A stretch of 64,000 nt of DNA from Azadirachta indica. Taxonomy: Eukaryota > Streptophyta > Magnoliopsida > Sapindales > Meliaceae. The notes beneath the pieces were generated by a model. It was not told the DNA's origin and did no database searches. It worked only from the letters and a program-made list of their open reading frames with translations. This document shows positions 13,401-24,864 of this stretch, one piece after another. The translations under genes were made by a program, and so were the position numbers. The number at the start of each line of letters is the position of its first letter. Position 1 is the stretch's first letter. Location: contig CM040453.1 of the NCBI GenBank assembly GCA_022749755.1, positions 4,982,102 through 5,046,101 of the forward strand. The letters are read 5' to 3'.

Positions 13401-15504
13401 GAAGGATTCATTTACAGAAAACATCAAAAGCAAGTGCACACCTATATCTGAAATGATCCCAAGATATTAAAGTAACAGATGCCTTGAAGATTGAAAGAAG
13501 GGAAAAATTGGAAGTCTGGAAAAACTTATACCTAAAGTATCTAGGACTTCTCACCAAGAGAGTCAGTGCAAAATAGCGTCAGCATGGTTACAGGCACAAA
13601 CACACATGCTTGCATAAACAGTAGGGGATTCAAACATGCTGCCATTTGGTCAAATATGTTCCAGTACCGTGTTAAGTTACGACGTGACCTAAAACTCAAA
13701 ACTATCATATAAAGGCCCAAAAATAATATTTTGGCTCTATCACTACTTGTAAGATGATTGTGATGCTTTCCTATGCAAAACATGCAAGTACCACATGGTT
13801 GGACTAGGGAGTCATCACTCAAGGACCTAGTTCACCACTGCAGCTACTCCTTTCATTCTATTAGTCAAATAAAGCCTACTTGGACGCTAATCATATGTCA
13901 AATGAGTAACCACATATGTGACTTCCTGTCAAAGTTTTACAAATTTATAACTTTGACATGGTAACAAAATAACAAGCTTAATATGCATGAATGAATTTAT
14001 GCACTGATATACACAAGAAAGGAATCAGTGCATAATAATTTGATATACAGTGGCATTCTGCTACAAATTCTCTAGGAAGATGAACATACCATGAACTAAT
14101 AATGCAAATCCACAACCTGATTTCTGTTCACTGAAAAAAATGAAAAGCAAAAATAAAACTACCGAAACTCCAAAATATCAATCTTACATTGGCCAGTCTG
14201 AAAGGACAAAATTTTGGCTTCCCTCTACGCCCATATTTTAACAAGTGTGCTCCTTTTTTAAGAGCAGTGATGGCCTGTGGTAAAGAAAGAGCCAAGAATT
14301 TATTTTAACATAAAATAAGCAGCAAACTGAAATTTGGATTTCAAAGAACAGGATCTTAGATTATGTATATGGTAAGAAGAACTGAACATGAAAAATGATA
14401 CTACAAAATGACAGGAAAAGAAACATTATCCAAACAGAGTGAACAACAGAAATCTCATATCTAGACAAGTGTGCTAAAGAAAAAGTAATAGAAAATATTC
14501 CCATCTAAAGGCATTTTTTGTTTTCTTTTCTGAAGACCTTTCTGTTCTGCATAATTCGCAATAAGAGAGGCGAATACTGGAAGGTGAGCTTGTTATGATA
14601 TGCACCACATGTTACATTACTCATTATCCTAACATTTTATTAGGATTTACTTCTATTAGAATTTCATATAAATACATCCAGATCATATTAAATTTTATTA
14701 ATCTATTTCTGTATCTTGTCATTTATTTAAATTCAAATCCACTTAATGATAATGTACACTAGCTGATATTTCTCATCTCATGATTCAATGTTTTAGAGAA
14801 CACATATTCTCCCCCAGCAGTTTCAATTTTGACCTCCTTTTCATTTTGAGAAAAAAAAAAAAAGACAACAGTAAGACCAACTTTCACCAAATACAATCAT
14901 TGCAAATCGAACTCCATTATCAATCAATACATCACGTACTAAGCTTCTCAACCATACCAGATTTGGAAAATAAAGCTATGGCAGCAAATAGAACCTATAT
15001 ATATATATATATATATGTTCTTAAAATACTAAAATCCCTCTCCACGTTCATATTATAGGGGTTGAACTTCAATGCTTCCTAAGCTCAAGAACTCGAATAC
15101 TTTTTAATGTAAATGAATCAACAAATAGTACAAATTTTAACTTGCTTATCAGTTATTAACCATTCCACATTGTTAATTATCAACTAATTAGCTAAAAAGT
15201 GAAACTACATTAATATTTCAAACAACAAATAACTTCTCAAACATGCTACAATCAACAACATTCTAAAACAATAACACCACATTAAAAGCAACATGGATAT
15301 GAGTTAAGCTTGGATATGAGTTAAGCTTAAAAGAAGAAACTATCGAAAATATATATAAACTCAAATTCAGAACAACACAAACACCAATATATATTAAATA
15401 AAAAAATTAGAAATCAACAAAACAAAATAAATAAACAAATAATATACCAACTCAATGTCCCTCTCAACCGGCACAGCCGCCGCCGCTGCCGTCGCAGTAG
15501 CCAT
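7493..15504 (-). CDS. PH-RCC1-FYVE-BRX (PRAF family) protein
   Basis: A complete nine-exon gene coding about 1102 residues, close to the usual PRAF length. Exons in order of translation: 15448-15504, 14188-14274, 13254-13343, 12397-12477, 12079-12273, 9817-11952, 9450-9596, 8074-8456, 7493-7625; all are GT-AG and in frame. Domains: short Ala-rich start; PH domain about residues 20-130 (ALKKGAHLLKYGRRGKPKF); a Ser-rich linker; RCC1 beta-propeller repeats about 263-650 (repeated WG.G..GRLGHG); variant FYVE zinc finger about 655-720 with RKRHNCYNCG in place of the classical basic motif; a coiled coil in exon 7; a C-terminal BRX domain (LVALPGGLKDLKRVRF, EKQAEQWWAANRARVYQQYN). Family members bind phosphoinositides through PH and are linked to membrane traffic and polarity; RCC1 may act on small GTPases. 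Exact function here is not known. Confidence 0.95.
8457..9449. other. PRAF intron 7 with GC-rich hairpin block
   Basis: A 993-bp intron. Most is AT-rich, but 8730-8875 is markedly GC-richer and contains two close inverted repeats: GGGTTTGG against CCAAACCC (8732-8751, loop of four) and CTGGGTTT against AAACCCAG. No coding similarity recognised. Confidence 0.6.
13600..13880 (-). mobile_element. Degenerate tRNA-like (SINE-like) repeat in a PRAF intron
   Basis: Within the intron 13344-14187, the minus strand carries a B-box-like GTTTGAATCCCC at about 13622-13633 preceded by a segment ending in GACCAAATGGCAGCAT, an arrangement common in old tRNA-derived plant repeats. Composition differs from the rest of the intron. 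Ends and target duplication are not resolved. Confidence 0.35.
15294..15327. repeat. 17-bp tandem duplication in PRAF intron 1
   Basis: TGGATATGAGTTAAGCT occurs twice back to back with no mismatch (15294-15310 and 15311-15327), in the 1.17-kb first intron (14275-15447). An AT run of about 20 bp also lies near 14997-15016 in the same intron. Confidence 0.85.
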
Positions 15505-17643
15505 CAAACCCTAAGATCAATCAGAAACACTTATACAATTGAAATTACACATTTATAATTACTGACTTAGTCATTCATTATTTTGCTTCGAAAATGAAGA
15601 AAATAAAACAAATCAAAGCTCTTAAATCCTGAAAGGTTTAATTTCAGCTCCGATTATTTTGAGTATTTCCAGTTCGACAAAAACTAAAAGCAAGGACGCT
15701 GGTTTTTCTGTAGGAGCAAAAGGACAGGAGAAAATGGCCAGAATGTGTGAAGTGAACGAAGAGAATCTTTTCGACGTCCGTTTGGTACGAGGGAAAATAC
15801 GAGGGAAAGTGAGGGAAAACAAGTGAGAAAGCGAGAGTGATGAGGTGTTATTTATTATTTATTTATTATTTATTATGAGTTTAGTGAAGAGAGAAGAGAG
15901 TGAAGGGAGAATCTACAGAAAAAAGTGATTGAAAATGATTGATTCTGTCGAGAAAGAGGACGGATATCCTGTAGTACACTATGAATTCAATTTTAATTTC
16001 ATTTCCTGGCTTTTCCAGTCAATGAGTTGACTTTCACTGTTTTGTTTGTTCTCCTAGCCAATCAAATCGCACCACGTTTGCGTCAAGAGTGGTGACAAAT
16101 TTCGGAGACTACTTGCTTAGTTTTCTAATAGAAGTTAATTATTAGCTTGTTTCCGATAATACGTTCTAAGATTACGGATTAATTGATGTTAGATGTTTGA
16201 AAATTTATTATTTTTTAGAATATATTTTAAACAAAATAACACATGAGTTGGATTAACTAATTAGATAATAAATTTTCATGCTTTTTAGATCATTTATTGT
16301 ACTATGTAGTATGTAACCATTTAGATCATGAATATCACACCCTTTAGGGTATTATTTTATCGATGAATTTTAAAATATTATTAATTTTTTATTTTTATGA
16401 ATAATAATTTTTAATTAATTCTAAATTACTAACTACTGTGTATAATTTTATATCTTATAAAATAAGAACATTTTTATCCATAGCGAATAATCTCTATACA
16501 TGGGTCGCATGCCAGCTTAAACTGATTGGTGCTTAAGTTCTAAATGATTTGAATTTGAATTTTTATTGATTTCTTTTAGAGTTTGACTTAAGGATGCCTC
16601 TCAATTTATAATATAATTACGTTCAAATTTTTCCCCTAAAGTTTCAAATATTATCTCTAACTAATTCTGAAAATGTCAAAGAATATTTTTGGCATGACTG
16701 CCGCATTGGTCAAATTTTAAAAGTTTGAACCTATAAATATATATCTTTGAAATTTTACCTCTCTAATTTTAACAATTCAACAATTTACCTCTAAAAAATG
16801 AAGTCAATTTTTCAACTTTATGCTTTCTAAAGTTATTATTTTAATATTTTTATTTCGTAAATTTATAATTTTAACAAATTTTAGTAATAATTATTTATCC
16901 TTGTTCCCAACTTTAAAAAGGGTTCAAGTTTTGGCCATAATATTGGGATAGATTTTTTTAGAATAATGACACATTTAACTTCAATTGCATGCAAATTTTT
17001 ATCGATAACTACAAAATACATCTATTTCAACATTTGACTCTATTGGAAAAGGATTCGGGTCTCTCAATTACGTTCGAATAAATTTTCTTTGAATGCAAAT
17101 TTTTACTAATAAAGTCAACCTTGCATCTATGTTGACACTTGATTTCTAATAGATCCGAATATACTATTGGTAAATTATATAACCCATCCTCTAATAATAT
17201 AATAGGAGGAAAGCTTTCTTCCCATATAATATTGTTTTATTTATTTAATCTAAGAAATTCAATAAATGTAAATAAAGAGATGGTACCGTACCACGTGTAT
17301 TCACGCGGCTATTGCGTACATTAAAAAAATAAATTAATAAATAAATAATTGAAAACTGGACCTAACAAATCCGAATCCCGTGTGCAAATCTTTTAGCCAG
17401 TTTGCCAAAAAACGTGCACACATAACATGAAACCAGATAGAGGAATAATTAAAAAAGGGAAATAAAGTGTTGTCATAATCAGTGGACAAAATTGGAATTA
17501 AAATATATTTCATATTTCTATATCTCTTTTCGTAGCCTGTACAACAAAGTGAAAACAAAAGAAAAAATGTTGACGGAAATTAACAAAATTAATTCCTACT
17601 AAAACTAATTAAATGTTAAAAAAAAAAAAGAGCGGCCCAAAAG
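15505..17643. other. Intergenic: PRAF promoter and ARR 3' region
   Basis: 2.1 kb between two minus-strand genes. 15505 to about 15950 should hold the PRAF 5' UTR and promoter. The rest is AT-rich. A degenerate direct repeat with a period of about 105 bp is seen at 16986-17165. No gene recognised. Confidence 0.6.
16986..17165. repeat. Degenerate tandem repeat, about 105-bp period
   Basis: ATGCAAATTTTTA recurs at about 16988 and 17093; each is followed by a CATCTAT...TTGA segment and then a GAT(T/C)CG(A) segment at matching offsets. Two diverged copies fit best. Confidence 0.5.
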
Positions 17644-18618
17644 TTATACAACTTGCAATTCCAATTCGAAATACAAATCCAAATCCAAGCCCAAGCCCTC
17701 ATTGTTGTTGTTGTTTTCAGTGTTGTTATTGTTATTAATGTTGCATTTTGCTCTTGTTCTATCTGCTGAGTTGATTTCTTCCATTATTCCTTTTCTCTTG
17801 TTGTTAATATTATTGGTTTCATTATTAATCTCGTTTGGTGATCTTCCTTTCATGAGACGGGATTTCAGCTTGTTCACATCTGATAATCTTACTGGCTTCA
17901 AAAAAAATTCTTCAGCTCCTTCTTCCAAACATCTGATCATCATCATCATCATCATTAATGAAAAAATAAGAAAAAAAAAAAACGCCAGAGAAAATTAATT
18001 AAATTAAATTAATGCATTTATATATAACTAATAATAATATATCTCACCTGTTAATTCTGGAAGGGACATTTTCGGAGGACATGATCACAACTGGAATGTC
18101 CTTGAACGACGCAGATTTCTGAAAATTTAGAGAAAATTTTTTATTTAGAATAATGATCGAATATATATATATATATAGATATGTAATGAATGAGGAATTA
18201 ATATGAAATAAATAAATATTTAATTAATGAAATTTACCTTAATTTTTCTGAGAAGATCATAGCCAGTCATTCCAGGCATACAGTAATCTGTAATAATTAA
18301 ATTAACTTGTAGAAGGTCTTCCGAATTTCTCCGGTCATCATCTTTATTCAATAAACCCAAAAATTCCAGAGCCTTGCTACCAGAATCCACTGCTGTAACT
18401 GAAACATCTGAAACAAATTAATTAAACACAAAAAATTAAACATTTTCATTCAATAAGATTCCTCTGAAGAAATATAAATACATCAAAATTAAATTAGAGT
18501 TTAGGTACCTACCTTGATAAGAAGAAGTTTTAAGAAGTTTTTCAATCAACTTTCTGTCAATGAGACTGTCATCGACAGCGAGAACATGAAACTGAGCATC
18601 CGTAGCTGCCATATCCAT
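17644..18618 (-). CDS. Type-A response regulator (ARR8/ARR9-like)
   Basis: Four exons (18513-18618, 18238-18407, 18048-18118, 17644-17932) encode 211 residues: a receiver domain plus a short tail and no GARP DNA-binding domain, which defines type-A regulators. Phosphorelay residues are present: D16 and D17 (LAVDDS), phosphoacceptor D76 ([14 protein letters not shown]), K128 (FFLKPVRL). Similarity to Arabidopsis ARR8/ARR9 is strong through the receiver. These proteins take phosphate from histidine phosphotransfer proteins in nucleus and cytosol and damp cytokinin signalling. The tail is Asn-rich and ends in [13 protein letters not shown], which holds overlapping LxLxL patterns like an EAR repression motif. 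The last intron has an ATG trinucleotide run directly before its acceptor. The first ATG is used; another Met follows at residue 3. Upstream AGATT-type sites fit known cytokinin control of the class. Confidence 0.95.
17933..17956 (-). repeat. ATG microsatellite at an ARR splice acceptor
   Basis: On the minus strand about six ATG/GAT units run straight into the CAG acceptor of the last ARR exon; the usual pyrimidine tract lies further upstream. Confidence 0.7.
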
Positions 18619-18732
18619 GATTACTACGTGCTGAAAATGTATCGATTATTGACTCTCTCTTCTTGTTTGGAAGCTGAGAAAATGAAGAGAGAAAGAAGAA
18701 GATGATGCGGAAAGAAGCAAGGGTTAATGGGA

Positions 18733-18738
18733 ATTATA
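18733..18738 (-). promoter_or_regulatory. TATA-like element of the response regulator
   Basis: TATAAT read on the minus strand (within ATTTATAATTCCC), about 115 bp upstream of the ATG, in a stretch otherwise rich in purines. Spacing would give a 5' UTR of roughly 80-90 nt. Confidence 0.35.
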
Positions 18739-18757
18739 AATGGGGGGAGGAGATGGA

Positions 18758-18845
18758 AAGACAAATCTGAAGAATATCTGTACAGTTTGGAAAGCAAGAT
18801 CCTGCAGATTTCGTCAAGAATCTTGAGGATCTTCTAGGTTGATTA
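18758..18845. promoter_or_regulatory. Proximal cluster of GATC/GATT cores upstream of ARR
   Basis: Several matches to the type-B ARR core (A/G)GAT(T/C) on either strand (AGATC, AGATT, AATCT, GGATC) within 90 bp, 140-230 bp upstream of the response-regulator ATG. The core is short, so some matches are expected by chance. Confidence 0.35.
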
Positions 18846-19472
18846 TTAAATTAGACAACAAGCAAAGCAAAGCAAGGCAAGGAAAGAAGGTGCCAAGTTT
18901 TTTCTCTTATTTTATTTTATAATTTTAAAAAATAATTAACAATTAACATAATTAGACTTTTTCTTAATATTCTTTTTGACCCTTTGCCAATAGATTGAGG
19001 CAAGCAAATTGGCCTTTTGTTAAGATTTAAGGGCTATTATTTCTCTTCCCATGCACGTGCATGCATTACCAATAACCACAGCTAGCTGTATTATTTATAT
19101 ACAATGCTCTACTTCTCTTTTTGCCCTTTTCCTTTTTTTTTTTTTTTTAAATTTTATTTTCTTTTGTATGTGTTTGAAATCCGTGATGGAAATTGCTAAT
19201 AATTTGGTCTTAATTAATAAATTAATTTTTTAAGTAACAAAATACTGGACTGGTTAATAGGGATTTGTCTTTCGCTGTAAAATGGCATGAAAATAGGAAA
19301 AGGGTATTAAATTATTATTAATCATGGGAGTAAACTAATAATCCAAAATTAACAATTATAAAGGATTTTAAAAAGCCAAAATATCTGGTCAAGAGAAACC
19401 TGCATATTCATATTTGTACATGTGTATATATCATGATCATGATCACGAACATCTAATTAAATCATTCTTTCA

Positions 19473-19507
19473 AGATTAGATTAGATTAGATCAGATTAGA
19501 TTAGATT
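19473..19507. promoter_or_regulatory. Seven-unit AGATT/AGATC array upstream of ARR
   Basis: Seven pentamers in perfect tandem, six AGATT and one AGATC, about 0.86 kb upstream of the type-A response regulator start. Each unit matches the type-B ARR binding core, and type-A genes are known direct cytokinin targets. It may equally be a simple pentanucleotide microsatellite. Confidence 0.5.
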
Positions 19508-22500
19508 TTGTTACTTTATCCCGGTCAGTATCAAATCTTGATTACCTTGATAGCTTAATTAGCTAAAGATCATAATTAATGTATAGATTAAATTAAGGAA
19601 TGATTTTTTTTGGTTAGTAATTTGTTCCTTATCTTGTCTTTTGTTTATTTTTATAATTTAATTTGTTTCAAAATATTAACCATACTTTTATCAGTTTATG
19701 AATATTTTTTCTCACCACACAACATAACACTCTCCTCTCATGGTATCACTCTATTTTATCCCTTTTTAAGAAAAAAAAATGATATTTAATTTTTCCATTA
19801 TAGTTTATTTTTGTCCTCCATCCTGTTCCTGTATTATTTTTTATTTATTTATGATTTAATTAAATCCTATTTTTTAAAATGAAATTTGATTGATCTAAAA
19901 TTCAATATCCAAATGTACAAATGAGATAAAATTGGTATAAAAATTCTAATAATTGTAAGAACATTGTACTGATTAATTTTATTCTTAATTATATATTCTT
20001 TAACAAAGAACCTTTATAATCATCCTGTGAAATTGGGATTAAAGGAGAAAGTAATGGAAAATTAGCCAAACAAATCAAAGAGAAATTGTTAAAATATACA
20101 AAATCCCTAATATAATATATAGTAATATATTGTTATGTATGTGGTTAATGGAAAATCAATCTCTTTTTCCACTTTCATTGAGAAAATAAAAATAAATAAA
20201 AAGTTTTTTTTTAATTTTTTAAAGTGATGAAACGGAGCTTTAAATAATTAATTAAGGGTACTGGAGCATTTTCTCAAGAGCATTAATTTTATATTTACGA
20301 GAAGGCCAAGTTGCAGTTAAAAATATTCCAAAAAAAAAAAAAAACAAATAAATAAATGAATTGAGTTAAAGGGAAGGTGGGAAAGAAGAGTCCCACCAAA
20401 CTGAAAGAAGGATTTGGTGAATTGCATCATGTCATTGTCATGTGCCAGTGCCACATTTTCTCAACCGCAAAATCATGTGCTCTTCCTTCCACCTCCATCA
20501 TTTCAGTTCACATCACTCTTTTAATTCAATCATTTTATTCAAATTCAACAATATATATTAGGTATTTATTTTTTTAATTGATTAAATGTATTAATATAAT
20601 AAGAAAAAACAGTCTTCAAAATAAAATAAATCAATAGAACTATTGTCAGAGGATGTGAGATTAACAAACCAAAAAATTATAATCTCTATCCATTTTTAAT
20701 GTCAACAACTAAACCCAAAGATTAATTGGTGGATTTCAACAATCCCAGTTTGATTTTTGGCTATTTTCTTCGAAATAAAAAAATAAAAATATTTCATTTA
20801 TCTAAACAAAAGGTCCGTGAAAGATTTATTATTATTATTATTATTAATTTAAATACATTAAATAATAACAAATTATATCTTTATCACCCTTTTAAACGCA
20901 TTGCACTACTACAAGTATTATTAACACATAAATTTCTCACTCTTTTAAATAAATATTTAGATTGCAATAATTTTTTTATATATCTAATAAGGTGACATCT
21001 TATAACTAGAAATTTACTTGAGATTTCAAATAAAATATATTGAATATGTATTGGATAGCATTGTTTTCACAAAATTATAGACATATATATTCAATATTTT
21101 TCAATAAAAAATCTACTCCTATAAAAAAAAGTCTTTCAAAATGATTTTAATTTTCTTTAATATCTCAATATTTTTTAACCTATTTTTTTTTTCCTTGAGT
21201 AAAATCAATTATTTTCTTTTCTCCAACCCAAAATGAATTAGATACCATGTACTTTTTGATATACTTTCAGTTATACTTTTAGTTGATATTTAATTATTGT
21301 GGACACTAAAATTAAAATCTTCATCTAAATATATGTGATTTGTTTTCAATCAATTATCATGACTAACAAATAAATACATTAGCAGTGATTAAGTAATATT
21401 ATATTATATGCTTTAAGTTAAAAAAATATAATACAAATTTATATTATAATTGACACAAAATTTGTTATATCACTCTTCGATAAATACTATTGAATTATCA
21501 TCTTAAATATAATTGGTCAAGTATTTTTAAATATTCAAATTTGCACAAAAATATCTTTCAACATATTTCTCTTTAAAGTTCCCTCATGATAAAAAATACT
21601 TTACATGTAAATAGGGGCAAAGTTGAAAATGGATAATTAAAGAGATTAAAATGTTTAAAAGGTATTGTTAATTTACTAATATTTTAAGAATAATTAATAA
21701 GTTACATGATAAATAAATAACGTTATAAAGTATAGAGACTAAATTATATATAAGCAAAAACAAAAAGTAGAAAATATAAAAACTATAATACACATTTTAA
21801 AAAAATTGTGAGGCCTAGGGTACAGGGTCCACTCAAATCCCAACCGTGCTCCTACTATTATTGATATAAGAAATTGTTTTTATTAAGATGAAATTTAATG
21901 AGTTATAGCACTAACTATTAAATAAGATAGGAATAATTATAAATTTATTTTAATTGATATAATATTTTTCATTAACATATGGACTATATAATAAGAAAAA
22001 ATTTTGCACTAAATATACTACAAATGTATTATGTTAAAATTTTCAATCAAAATAGGAAGAATTTATTAAAAAAAAAAAATCAATGAATTGAATTGGATTT
22101 TAATATTTTTTAAAACTAAAAAAAGTATTCAATAATTTACTCTTAAAATCACATATGGAGTACAACAATTAAAAATGCATTGGATAATTTTTTAATAATT
22201 TTTTTTTTTTTTCAAAAAAGAAACTAATTTTCAGAAAGAGCACCAACAGTGCAATGATATTTATTTAGTTTAGTGGCAGGAGAATCATGCAGTAGCTACA
22301 AGCAGCGGTAAAATTTGATTGATTGGCCAGGAATCAAACGATATGCTTACCCCACAAACAACAGACTTCCATTAATTTACCGACACGTGTCCCTCATTTC
22401 ATTTCCATGCATTATTTAACACTTTTTTGGGTTAGGTAAGCATATGATACGCATTTCTCAGTTCGGAACTTTTGTTTTTGTCCTCTTTTGAGGTAAACTG

Positions 22501-23000
22501 ATATTCCCTTCCTGCCCTTTTTTGTTTTCTTCTCAATATTTTTATTTCAGCCCCTATTTTTTCTCCCATGCCTTTGACAAAATTCGATGTTAATCGGTGT
22601 AGTTGAGAATAACTTAATCGTAAGCGCTCACTTTCTCGTATAAATAAAAAGATAATCTCGTGCTATTCTCCATATATATATATTTGAATCTAATCTAACA
22701 CACGAGTGATATAAAAAAGAACTAATTATTTTCAAAATCTAAGTTGTTTAATTGTGAATTAAAAGATTGTCATGAAAGTGAGACTTTTAAAAATGTGAGC
22801 GACTTAAGTGTATAATTCTCCCAACACGAGGACTGAAAAGTAAAAACATCCTTTACTCATAGAGAGAGAGAGCGAGAGAGCATAGGCATATCAGCATCAC
22901 CCAGAAAAGCGAAAAAAAAAAAAAAATTGAAGAGTAAGTGGAGAACCAACCGAAAACTTTTTTAAGTGCAAGTTCAACCACAGAAAAAATCAGATAAAAA

Positions 23001-23723
23001 ATGGGAGTGATAAAAGCAGCCATGGGAGATGCAGTGTTGACCTCACTTTGGGTATTTGCTTTACCATTTCTGGGGATTTCCTCAGCCACCGTCTCAAATT
23101 TCCTCGGAGTTCAATCTCTATTACCAGTAACTCTACTCATCACAACATTTTTATCCACCATCAATGTGTTAATATTCAGCTTGTTGGGCCATGTTCTCGG
23201 AGGTGCCAGCTTCAATCCTTCCACTACTCTCGCCTTCTACGCCGCAGGCCTCAAACCCGATGTCTCTCTGCTGTCGATGGCCATCCGCTTCCCGTTTCAG
23301 GCAGCCGGTGGGGTTGCCGGTGCCAAGACAATACTGCAAGTAATGCCAAGCGATCTCAAGCACAGGCCTAAGGGTCCGTTTCTAAGAGTAGATTTGCACA
23401 CTGGGGCAATAGCCGAAGGAGTTATATCATTTGTGTTCTGCTTTGCTTTGCTTTTGATTATGCTCAAGGGGCCCAGAAATATGATTTTGAAGGTTTGGTT
23501 GCTGTCAGTGACGACATTGACTTTGGTTATATCAGGTTCTGGGTACACAGGGCCTTCAATGAATCCAGCAAATGCATTTGGGTGGGCATATGTTAACAAT
23601 TGGCACAATTCTTGGGAGTTGTTTTATGTTTATTGGATATGTCCATTTGTTGGAGCAATTTTGGCAGCTTGGATTTTCAAGTTTGTGTTTCCACCTGCTC
23701 CAATCAAGCAGAAGAAAGCATGA
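23001..23723 (+). CDS. SIP1-type aquaporin (small basic intrinsic protein)
   Basis: A 240-residue intronless channel protein of the small basic intrinsic protein group, with about six hydrophobic helices. The first pore loop has NPS (72-74, in GASFNPSTTLAFY) in place of NPA, and the second has NPA (188-190, in GPSMNPANAFGWAY). A changed third residue in the first box is typical of SIP1 proteins (NPT and NPC in Arabidopsis, by memory). The protein ends in a lysine-rich KQKKA tail. SIP1 members sit in the ER membrane and can pass water; substrate for this one is inferred. The start ATG is followed directly by the conserved N-terminal helix, so it is secure. The 3' flank contains a GGA run followed by a TA run. 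Convergent with the NPF gene. Confidence 0.94.
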   Translation: MGVIKAAMGDAVLTSLWVFALPFLGISSATVSNFLGVQSLLPVTLLITTFLSTINVLIFSLLGHVLGGASFNPSTTLAFYAAGLKPDVSLLSMAIRFPFQAAGGVAGAKTILQVMPSDLKHRPKGPFLRVDLHTGAIAEGVISFVFCFALLLIMLKGPRNMILKVWLLSVTTLTLVISGSGYTGPSMNPANAFGWAYVNNWHNSWELFYVYWICPFVGAILAAWIFKFVFPPAPIKQKKA

Positions 23724-24753
23724 GCAGCAACAGCAACAGCAGAAACAGCAGGAGGAGGAGGAGGAGGAGGAGGAGGACTTATATATATATATATATATAT
23801 ATATATTTCTTCTTCTTATTGGGGACTTTGTTCGGTCTTTTATACACTTGAAGAAACGTGGGTATTTATGGTTATTTCCCTTTGTCAATTGACGACGATA
23901 TTATCATCTTTTTATAATGAATGATTTCTTTTCCAAATACAGTGAAGTACTTCAAAATTAGAAATCAAATCTGGGTTGTGTCCTTCGAGATTGGGGCCTC
24001 GCCGGCCACTTATTTCTTATCCCTTTATTCTCATTCATGAGAACAAGAGATTTGCAGCTGATCAGCTGCTTAAAGTTTCTTCTTTTGTATTAATTAAGAA
24101 ATTTTACTAATTAAATTAACACTATATTTGCTAGCTGTAACTAAATTAAACATAAAAACGATATAAATAAAACCTACCTCTGATTTTCTCGTGACTTTCT
24201 ATTTCGGGAAAGAAAACAAATATAAACAATTATTTCTTTTTTTTTCAATTTTCAAATCAAAACCAATTAGCACTCATCAGCTCATGTCAAATACTGTTCC
24301 CTCACTAAAAATAGTAAAAGAGATTAAGATTTTAACTTGAATCGATTTGTTTATAAGTTAAATCTTGTTTTTCCAATAATTGTTGAGACTCTTATATGCT
24401 AATCTTAGTTCAGATAAGGTACGTTCGTTAAGATCAGAAATTAGTAAAACTTTTATTTTTAAAAAATTATTGAAGTCAAAGGAAATTGAAATTGGCCCAT
24501 TTAGACCCAAGAACAAGGGTTCAAATTGACATGGTTTAGCATTTCTTTCCTGATATTAAGCCCAAATTCGAACGAACCAATTATGCTTGGTTAAATTTGG
24601 TTACATGTATTAATTGGTTTAGTTTATGAACCAAAGTTATAATATACGCTTACATACATAATTTACGCACCTGTTTGTATAAAATATACTTTTGTATACA
24701 AATTTAAGTAGATAGTGTACTAACATGTAATACAAAACTTTATTATTTCAACA

Positions 24754-24784
<31 letters not shown>

Positions 24785-24864
24785 ATTAGAAATATTTAAT
24801 TTTTCTATGATATCGATATTTTTTTTTTTTTCTAAAACAAGCTCCACGATACAAAGATAATTTC
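23724..24864. other. Intergenic between convergent SIP and NPF genes
   Basis: 1.1 kb of AT-rich DNA expected to hold both 3' UTRs. A TA run lies at about 24762-24783. No gene recognised. Confidence 0.6.
23751..23807. repeat. Adjacent GGA and TA microsatellites in the SIP 3' UTR
   Basis: About nine GGA units (23751-23777) lead directly into about fourteen TA units (23780-23807), starting 28 bp after the stop codon. Both strands stay open here, giving spurious reading frames. Confidence 0.9.

Larger units (their letters stand above)
18619..23000. other. Intergenic between divergent ARR and SIP genes
   Basis: 4.4 kb, AT-rich, containing the promoters of the two divergently transcribed genes. 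It holds short poly-A/T tracts, a TTA trinucleotide run near 20826-20845 and the AGATT array. Close to the SIP gene there is a GA run (22861-22880) and TATA-like AT elements at about 22637-22685. No coding region recognised. Confidence 0.6.

Noticed and set aside
13095..13439. 114-codon minus-strand frame overlapping PRAF exon 3
   Set aside because: It is exon 13254-13343 extended through both introns; splice sites explain the locus better.
23556..23892. Open frames rich in Ser/Arg or Tyr/Ile near the SIP 3' end
   Set aside because: They are produced by the GGA and TA microsatellites.
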